This document shows positions 56,607 to 64,000 of a DNA stretch of 64,000 bases, in pieces (the first letter of the stretch is position 1; each line of letters begins with the position of its first letter). The notes below the pieces were generated by a model. That model had not been told where the DNA came from. It was given only the letters and a program-made list of their open reading frames with translations, and did no database searches. The stretch lies in the NCBI GenBank assembly GCA_029817715.1, contig JARUPY010000315.1, positions 62,001 to 126,000 on the forward strand. The letters run 5' to 3'. The translations under genes and the position numbers were made by a program. The DNA is from Melastoma dodecandrum. Lineage: Eukaryota > Streptophyta > Magnoliopsida > Myrtales > Melastomataceae.

Positions 56607-58046
56607 TCAACAGCAATGCCTACATTTCCTAGAAGAGTAACAATGATGATAGCACAATTTCCACGTGAAAGAAAGCATATAACAGCCAGAATTGCAGCAG
56701 TTGATGTCGCAGCAAGACAAGCCATGACAGCATCCTTGATCGCAGCTCGGCCATCTGAAGCAGCAGGTAATCCAGCTACAGCTACATATGGGGCACGCGC
56801 AGTTACAGTCAAGACTCGGACATTTATAGTGACAGCTTGGCCAGCCGCAGCAGCAGCATGCCGGATTGCAACAACATAAAGTCCTTGTCCACGGGAACCT
56901 GGACCAGCCCCAGCAGCAGCACTTTGGACTGCAACAGCAGAGCGTCCTCATCCACAGGAACCCGAAACACGAACACAGACGTTTTTTCTTTCTGCAGAAG
57001 AAAAATCGGATGTCTAAAATAGCAATTCCACGGGTGATTCTTAATGGTAATACCTTAATTGGAAATACACTAGAGCATACGACTTACAGTGGAAGAGATG
57101 ACGATCGGTCATACCGACTATTGTTTAAGGAAGGCATGTAAGTTACGACCAAGTCACCCGTCTTTTCCTCTATGATGCCACATCCATTTCCTTGTTCAAG
57201 CTTGACTGCATTCACCTCGCCTGCAGCGTTCTCATTTTCATGGGAATTCCTCTCTAGCAGAGATATTGGGCCATCAGATGCCCCTTCGTCTTGTTCATGG
57301 GAACTCCTTTCTCGCTGAGAGGTTTGGCTATCAGATGCCTTTTTTCCTTGCAGTGGCGGTGGTAAAGTGACAGCCCCGTCAATCTTGTCCAATTCCTCGG
57401 GCTTTTGTGGGTCTCCCATGAGTGGGAGAAACTGTTCTTTCGAGAAATTGATGTTCCCTAGGTGAATACTGAACAACGATTCCGTCGATGCGATACTCCA
57501 CTCAACAGGCACCGCGGACTGACATTTGCTCCTTTCAAAAACTGAGGACGGGATCCTCCTGGGATCATATCCTCCTGACCGGACCATCCCCTGCTGAGGA
57601 GGGGATTGCACTGGTGATGCGGTTCGGATCAGCGACTCTTGGGTGATGTCGGAGACCATGGATGCCCGTTCCGTACTCAACCTGCTCGTGAGGCTGCTTC
57701 CGGCATCACTATTCTCGCACAGAACAAGTACGTCTGCTTGGGTATTCACGCCTTCGCTCAGCATTACTCGGAAGTAATCCTCCCAGTACTTGTCCGATGA
57801 TGAATAGGATGAAGTGGCTGCAGAATTCTGAGTCTTCATGAATAGGTCCATCTTGAGCCTCGTGGAGCTATCGGTATCTCCATGGTACCCATCCAAGTCA
57901 CACTGTTGACTGTCACAACTGCTGCTTGTACTCGTAATGTTTAACTCTACATTCCACGGCGACCTCTGACTGCTTATTCGTTCACCATTTTCATTGGAGG
58001 GCGGCTTTGTCGGCTTCCCTCTCTCACTTTTTGCCGAAGAGTCCAT
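56607..58046 (-). CDS. Plant protein of unknown function with a very Cys-rich C-terminal domain
   Basis: Two minus-strand exons, 58046-57088 and 56991-56607, give 447 residues. They are joined across a strong GTAAGT donor and a TTCTTCTGCAG acceptor with matching phase 2. Residues 1-320 are hydrophilic and Ser-rich. They include SSSDKYWEDYFRVML, GGYDPRRIPSSVFERSK and VEWSIASTESLFSIHLGN, phrases I remember from conserved uncharacterised plant proteins. The last 129 residues hold 37 cysteines, mostly in CC, CCC or CCCC groups, with WPSC repeats. A 21-residue unit around RTLCCC(S/N)P(K/A)CCC occurs twice in tandem. A basic KKKR precedes this tail. Function is unknown; metal binding, palmitoylation or disulfide packing are possibilities only. 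The Cys-rich tail recalls, but does not resemble in its N-terminus, the atypical G-gamma proteins AGG3/GS3/DEP1. Confidence 0.78.
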
Positions 58047-58760
58047 CGCGAAAGATTAAATGGACTAATCCTGCAAAGAAACCAACAACGGCCATTTCAG
58101 AGTGCAAGATCCTCCAGCAGCATTGATAATTCTAACAGATCCTGATTTCTACAGCATCGAGTGCTAATGAACCAAAATAATGAACCGACAAATGCATCCC
58201 CAGCCCACGATGCTTGTCTGCAATAATTGTTCAAGTCCTGGGCATTCTCAAACAGCTACTTCACCCTATAATCTCAGAAAACAAGTTGGTCCGTCGGGTC
58301 TTGTTTCATTGAACCATTCAGAAAACAAAGATCGTAAAGCTTACTGACAACTCTGAGCCATCTGATATCTCGAATGTCATGAAATCGGATCCCAGAGAAA
58401 GGATTCAAGCCTCAAACAGGGAAAGCACGTTTGGTTGACATTCAAAACAGAGGAATGAAGGATGAAGTTGATGCAAAAATGCAGAAAAACGGGACAGTTT
58501 CGACGATTCAATGTGATATTCACAAAAAATGATCGAAGAGATGGGTTTGTTTTTTCGTGAGTATGAGGCTTGGTTAAACATTTTTGGTAATAAGAAATGT
58601 TCTTGTGTTCGTTATAACCAAATACTTAATTAAATCCTTCTTTAGACTAAACATAGGTTCATAACTTTAGACGTATCTGTTACGAGCTTGTTTATTTCAC
58701 CTTGAACCAAACTGATGTTACAATTGCCAGGAGGGCTCCGGGCTCTATTGAGCCATCGGT
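58047..58760. other. Intergenic region, promoter of the Cys-rich-tail gene
   Basis: About 710 bp. A possible 5'-UTR intron acceptor or leader lies just upstream of 58046. The 58.55-58.72 kb part is AT-rich and includes the PAP 3' flank. No gene is seen. Confidence 0.45.
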
Positions 58761-61700
58761 CTACGAAGCGAGGGTTGTGCTGTAACAACTATCCACCGTG
58801 CACGCCAGGATATCTCGGTAATCCCTCTTTATCCTGAAGGAGTCGTATACCATCCCATCACGGCTCTTCTTGTACTCGAACAGGAGGTTTGAGTGATCGA
58901 ATGCCGTCAGCTTCACGAACCCGTGGTCGAAATCTCTGTACAAGCTCCACGTGGTCTGGAGCGTCGTAAACGGAGACAGGCTCGCTCCTGCCCCTCCAGC
59001 TGCTACGTGTATGGTGCCGTTCAGGGTTCCTTTGTAGTAGTGCCTCTCTTTGTTTGTACATATATTCTGCTCAACGAGAGAGATAACGGATTAGCTGCCG
59101 GCGAAGCTTGAAAACAAAGAAAGTGAACTTAGACTAGTACCTGATAAACCGGACAAGTCCTTTCATAATTGTGAACATGTCCAAAAATGGCAATATCAAC
59201 CTTGTACTTCTGCCAGAGCTTTTGAAGGCTCTCCTTGCCCATCGGCTCTCCAAAAGACCCCTCTGCTGCATACGAGGCATCGGAGGAATAACCAAGGACA
59301 CGATGCGCGAGGAAAATAAGCCATGGCTGTTTCTGCCTATCTGCAGATGCCAGACAGTGTTCAATGAATCTGTACTGCTCCGTTCCCTCCCTCCAATCTC
59401 TTTCGGAATCTGCTATGCAGAACTTGAACATGCCATAACTAGTCGAGTACCTGGGAATCAAACCAAAAATAGTCAAGCATAAGCATAATTCTGCGTATAT
59501 ACCAAAATACCATACATCCTTATTGCAATGAAGAAATGTGCATTGCATTTAGTGCGATACCCATATGCCTACCAAAATTTATCCTTGTTCTCAGTAGGTA
59601 CGTAAAACATCGTTTCAGCAAGCACGCCACATTCACCTCCAGAGTCCATGTTGAGGTAGAAGGATCCAGTTCCGGGCCAGTCGCGCTCATGGTTACCACT
59701 GTGAAAGTAAGCAATATCCAAATGCATATCTATGTGACACAGTGCTTCAGACCAAAAAAAATAGTGAGTATCAAACAGACAAAACATTTTAAACCTTCCG
59801 ATCATATACGGAATGGTCGAGGCAATAGGTTCAATTTGTGCCGTAAATTGGTCCCACTGTGAGATGTATCCATTCGCATAACATATATCCCCGATGTGAA
59901 ATACTATGTCAATATTCTTCACGTCCTTGATAAGCTGATAGGTCGTGTTAAGAGAACCCGGCTGGAAATCATTGTACTCATTAGAACCATCAGCCTCCTT
60001 CTGCAACAGCAAGAAGCCACTAATGAATGGACTTATGCATAGACAACAAGGTGAAGCTGAAGTCGTCTTGAGCGAACAAAACTAAGTAGAATTGTCAAGT
60101 TAAACCTTTCCCATATCTCCATAAATGACAACTTGTTGCAAACTGTTTTCACCGGGATAAGGAGATGCCTTAAAGCGGTTTGCACTCCCCCAAATATAGG
60201 TGCCATTCACTAGCTTATGGCCCACCTTGTATTCATACCTACGCCGATCAATGTTGATGTATATTCAGGTAACAGCATCAAAGAATCTCTGATGAATGGA
60301 ATTAGATGACTAATTTAAGAAAGAGGAATCAAAAGAGGCAAGGGATCGCCTTACGCTCTGTGAGGCCAGAGTCCTTTCAGGAAGCTGGTGTGGATGTATC
60401 CCGGGTCACGCCAACCTACAGTCCTCGCTGGTGCACCTTTACATAACAAAACCAAATTATAGAGAATGATGTTTTGCTCAGGCAGGAACCATGGTTCTAG
60501 CATTTTCTTACTTAGGCCGTGGTTTTAGTGACTGCATAGAATGGAATCTTAAACACTCACCGCACATGCTACTGCGGTCAAATGTCAATGTCACAGCAGG
60601 CGAACGGCTCTTCTCTCCATCAACAGGACCCCACTCAACAAAAGGTTCAGCAGCATCGATGCCATATCCACTTGTCCATGTTACTGTCATCTGATACATT
60701 TCAGACAGATGTGAGTCAGAGAAAGATGTCATACAATGTCCCATAATAGCCGACAATTCAATTCCAACAAATCATCCAAATGGGAGTAAATTTACGAGAT
60801 AATCTGGACTTACTTCATCCCATTCTTTTCCTTGAGCCAGTCGTGCATAAACCGGAGCATTTGGATTTGCATATGTAACTAAATTTGACACAGCAACCAA
60901 CTTTGGCTGTTGCATATTCAAGACAAACAATATGGACATCAGCAGTAGGATCAAAATCAAGAAAACTATAGCACTAATCATTATACGAAGACAATGAGAT
61001 CAATGAACAACAGAGGGCAAGACAACAATAACCATGATTTCTCAGCAAATATTCTAGTTTTCCCATTAGGTCAGAGAGATGGAGTAAAAATTACAAAGCA
61101 AGCAAGTTGTTGCTATCTAAACATAGCGCACGTACGCTAAGGAAACCACCAGAAAACAATGCAAATGAGAAATCTGATCTTTGGTTGATCAACTGCAGCT
61201 TCAGGGAACCAGTTCCGGTTCTTGTGTAATCTGGGCTGGAGTAATTTGCATATTGGAACTGCAGAAGGGAGCATGATGGCATAAAGAATCTCAGCTTTCC
61301 ATCTTCAGAACAACAAGAAGAATCATAAAAGAAATATATATGGGTTTAGTCAATGCAACTCAAACCTTTATTGGTGCAGTACACAGCAAGGGAGGATAAA
61401 CTCGAGGATTCTCAGGGTAACATTCAGCAGCACTGCATTCAGAAAAGGTCTATTTTAGATAACTAAACTATCGATCACTATGCAAAGTATGAGGTATCAA
61501 ATGCTCGCCTAAAGTTAGCCGGAGAGAACACTCCAATCCAATCATCATTCGATGGGTCTGGCTTGCTATATTCTAAGGACACCCACTCCCCATTCTGCCC
61601 CTGGAAAGATAAGAACAACTCCTTTTTGAATCCGAGATGCTAATCGCGTTGAACCCAGAACAACACATTCACAGGTCTCGAAACTCGAAAGACAACTGTT

Positions 61701-62005
61701 CCTCCAGTTCGTCCTTAACTCTAAATGAAACCGTTGAGAAAACACGGACACGAAGCAGACCCACAGAAGAGTGAAATCCCCCAACTCACAGTCAATCCGA
61801 GAACAGAAGGGGAGGCCTTGATGAAAGCATCCTCCTGAAGGGCTATCACTGTCCTAAGAATATCTATTCTTGACAAGGGTTGGACTCCGTGTGGCTTCAC
61901 CCCATCAAAACCCCACGTCATCAGCACAACAACCACCAAACCCAGAACCCAAATCCCAGATCCCATCCCTCTGATCGACTGGATCAGACAGATTCGATCA
62001 GACAT
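58761..62005 (-). CDS. PAP27: Purple acid phosphatase, PAP27/PAP1 type
   Basis: Twelve minus-strand exons give 627 residues: 62005-61790, 61600-61509, 61432-61366, 61258-61136, 60906-60814, 60690-60561, 60436-60355, 60238-60106, 60000-59795, 59698-59573, 59450-59141 and 59066-58761. The N-terminus has a hydrophobic signal segment (GIWVLGLVVVVLMTWG); Met14 is an alternative start. The fibronectin-like part has PVYARLAQGKEWDEMTVTWTSGYG. The metal-ligand motifs are all visible: GDMG, GDICY, GNHERD, LAHR and GHVH. PAPs are dinuclear Fe/Zn/Mn metallophosphoesterases, usually secreted or vacuolar. This subgroup is commonly labelled 'probable inactive', yet no ligand seems missing here. The second intron starts with GC, not GT (61508-61507). 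Assignment to PAP27 rather than close paralogues is by resemblance only. Confidence 0.9.
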
Positions 62006-62507
62006 ACTTCCTTTCTGAGTTGTAGAGCCAAAAAGAGGGCAACTTTTAAATGCTCGTTAGGATTGGAATATCCCACGAGATGCGGACGAATCAAGAGTCG
62101 ACCTTTGAGCAGACAATAAGAAGAGCGAGCATATTCTCAGCTAAGCGGGAACTGGGTCCCACTAATCCGGATGATTCCGTTCGGAAAATATCGTTACAAA
62201 CATCAGAGGTTTTCACGAAAAAAAAAAAGCAAAATATCGTTACTTGTCCCCATCGTGCGTGCCTCCCACTCATTCCCTAACAGGAACAAAAGGGAGGACC
62301 GTAATTCTTCGTGGCTCTGTAAAAAGAGATTGCTTATCACTTATCCTATGTAAGCTAATACGGAATCGCCATCGACTTTATTTAAAAATATCGAATAAAG
62401 TCGGAAAAAACCAAAGAGGGTTCGGGGATTCCTAACTACTCACTCTCTCACACAAACATGCGAAGAAAGAATGGCGATATTTTCAAAAAAAGTTCCTGGT
62501 TAACGGG
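62006..62507. other. PAP upstream region
   Basis: Promoter side of the minus-strand PAP gene. Short frames only, no domain. An A run (poly-A of about 10) lies near 62219. Confidence 0.45.
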
Positions 62508-63990
62508 TGTTGGACCCGATCTGGGCCTTTTGGGCTCAGACTCATATCACCGGGTTATGAGCTTAGGCTCGATTCGAGCGTTGGACACGAACTCATATGC
62601 GATGATCACATACACAACCACATATAATTATTTAGATCAAAATAAGTAGGGAAGTGTATTGACCGTTGGCCTATGCACTTGGACCCACGGCCCGTTACAG
62701 GTGAAAAAAATAGAAAATCGGAAAGGCCCACACCTTCCCTCATGTACCTTAAACTTGACGGTTGGGGCTGCTTTAAAGTCTTCAATCATCGCGGTTTTTA
62801 CACACGCGGTCTGTTACACGCGTCGTCGAGAATCCTCCCAAATGTGATGGGTCTCTAAGGATCGTCTTGTCAAGTCCTCAAAGGTGGACAGATAATATAC
62901 ATGTAAATGCAATCAAAAGAATGAAATATGGATGTTTTCGGTAAATTCTACTTGAAATGTATAAATCAACTAGAATTAACTAGGTAAGTCGGAATGAGAC
63001 TTACGTGGGTGGTTTGCACCCTTTGACCGTTAAAGCATCCCAGGCGTTAACCGAATCGATGCGGGTCGGTTTTCACATGTGAAAACAATGAGAGAAATAT
63101 GTAGGATTAGCAAATGAAGTCATGTATTCATAAGCTAGGTGACAACTCGATTTTGGAAAGACCATGTCATGGACAAATCATCAAAAAAAATCAATTCGTG
63201 AATGTAGGATGAAAACTCATATGAGATTATGAACATAATATGAGGTCTAAATAATCGAAACATGAAATGAATGACAGTTCCTAAGCTTCAATGTAATAAG
63301 GGCTACGTGAATGAACCATTGGCAAGTAAAAATCATCGTAATAACGTCCGATCAAACGTAAAGCAAATAACCACATAAGAACATAAAACGACAGACTTTA
63401 ACAGTTGCAAAGAATGGGGTGTAACTTTTAACTCCGAGCATGAAATCATGTGTTCTAATACTTAAAACGAAGCTACGGAAGATACAGATCTAATACCATA
63501 GATTTCAGCTCAATCCGACATTCCAAACTCAAGATACAAGCGAAAGTATATGTCTCCGTCATACAGGGGAAAGCCAAATCCGAAGCAAAATGAATTTATT
63601 CTTAACACTAAAACATGCATAACTCCACAAATATGGATTACTAAGCCACCAAATAAGAGAGACATATAATACAATGGGTTTTATGCAAGTTTAAATCAGT
63701 TCGCGAAACAAAAGATCAACATAAGCATATGATTTACTCGAAATGGTCGAAACCGACACTGTTTTAGTATTAAATTCGAAAATCATAGCTCAAGACTCCA
63801 AATCATACATGGTTAGCCTTCTTAGTTCCGAATTTAAGTTACGGATCTAATGCAAGTGATTTCATTCAATTTCGACAAGCGAACAAAAAGTTATAAATGA
63901 AAAACTAACACTAGCGCAAGCTGATCCGAGGCTCACATCCACTTACCAACGTTGCCTTGGTCCGACGGGAACTCGAATCATGTCCCAACA
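62508..63990. repeat. Possible LTR-derived sequence at the right edge
   Basis: A block with no genes. It begins TGTTGGACC at 62508 and could end TGTCCCAACA at 63981-63990, near-inverted TG...CA ends of the sort seen in plant LTRs, 1.48 kb apart. Composition (repeated 'cgaactcat', 'gcacttggaccc' and similar phrases) feels retroelement-like. No primer-binding site, polypurine tract or second LTR is visible in the window, so this is weak. Confidence 0.25.
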
Positions 63991-64000
63991 TGTAAGGACA

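Noticed and set aside
56592..56879. Alanine-rich plus-strand frame
   Set aside because: It is the antisense of the Cys-rich exon (Cys codons TGC/TGT read as GCA/ACA on the other strand).

Overview
The window is nuclear DNA of a flowering plant, most likely a eudicot. Every gene recognised has a plant family signature. Genes are split by GT-AG introns, with many AT-rich introns of 80-1200 nt. Intergenic DNA is AT-rich and holds microsatellites and terminal-inverted-repeat elements. The species cannot be named from the sequence. There are no bacterial operons, CRISPR arrays or ribosomal RNA genes. Exon models were built by hand from splice consensus, reading-frame continuity and family knowledge; intron phases agree at every junction reported.

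Layout. 2-304 is the 3' end of an unrecognised gene. 2457-5594 (+) is a J-domain (auxilin-like) protein. 5954-6841 (-) is a universal-stress-protein family gene. 8119-11001 (-) is a divergent SEPALLATA-like MADS-box gene. 13921-18288 (+) is ALF4. 18359-20360 (-) is an organelle-type RimP-like protein. 20958-28366 (-) is the Ste20/Hippo-type kinase SIK1. 29320-30687 is a fold-back element packed with GTAC palindromes. 31373-36129 (-) is the AAA ATPase CDC48B. 37172-44760 (-) is an asparagine-synthetase-domain protein. 44869-44940 (+) is tRNA-Thr(CGT). 46277-48954 (+) is a G3BP-type NTF2/RRM protein. 50810-52063 is a Mutator-like inverted-repeat element with a perfect 9-bp target duplication. 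52752-54496 (+) is an AFP/NINJA-family ABA regulator, with ABRE and CE3 motifs just upstream. 54958-56477 (+) is a glycerophosphodiester phosphodiesterase. 56607-58046 (-) is a plant protein with an extraordinary cysteine-rich tail. 58761-62005 (-) is a PAP27-type purple acid phosphatase. The last 2 kb has no gene and may be retrotransposon-derived.

The genes are not one pathway but ordinary single-copy plant loci in a conserved block. From memory of Arabidopsis locus numbers, eight of them fall into two interleaved collinear series. One is At2g03720, At2g03710, At2g03670, At2g03667. The other is At1g69210, At1g69220, At1g69250, At1g69260. This looks like an ancestral order later split between duplicated Arabidopsis segments. 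The most interesting unexplained items are the Cys-rich-tail protein, the two inverted-repeat elements, the ABRE-CE3-ABRE cluster beside one of them, and the degenerate SEP-like MADS gene.
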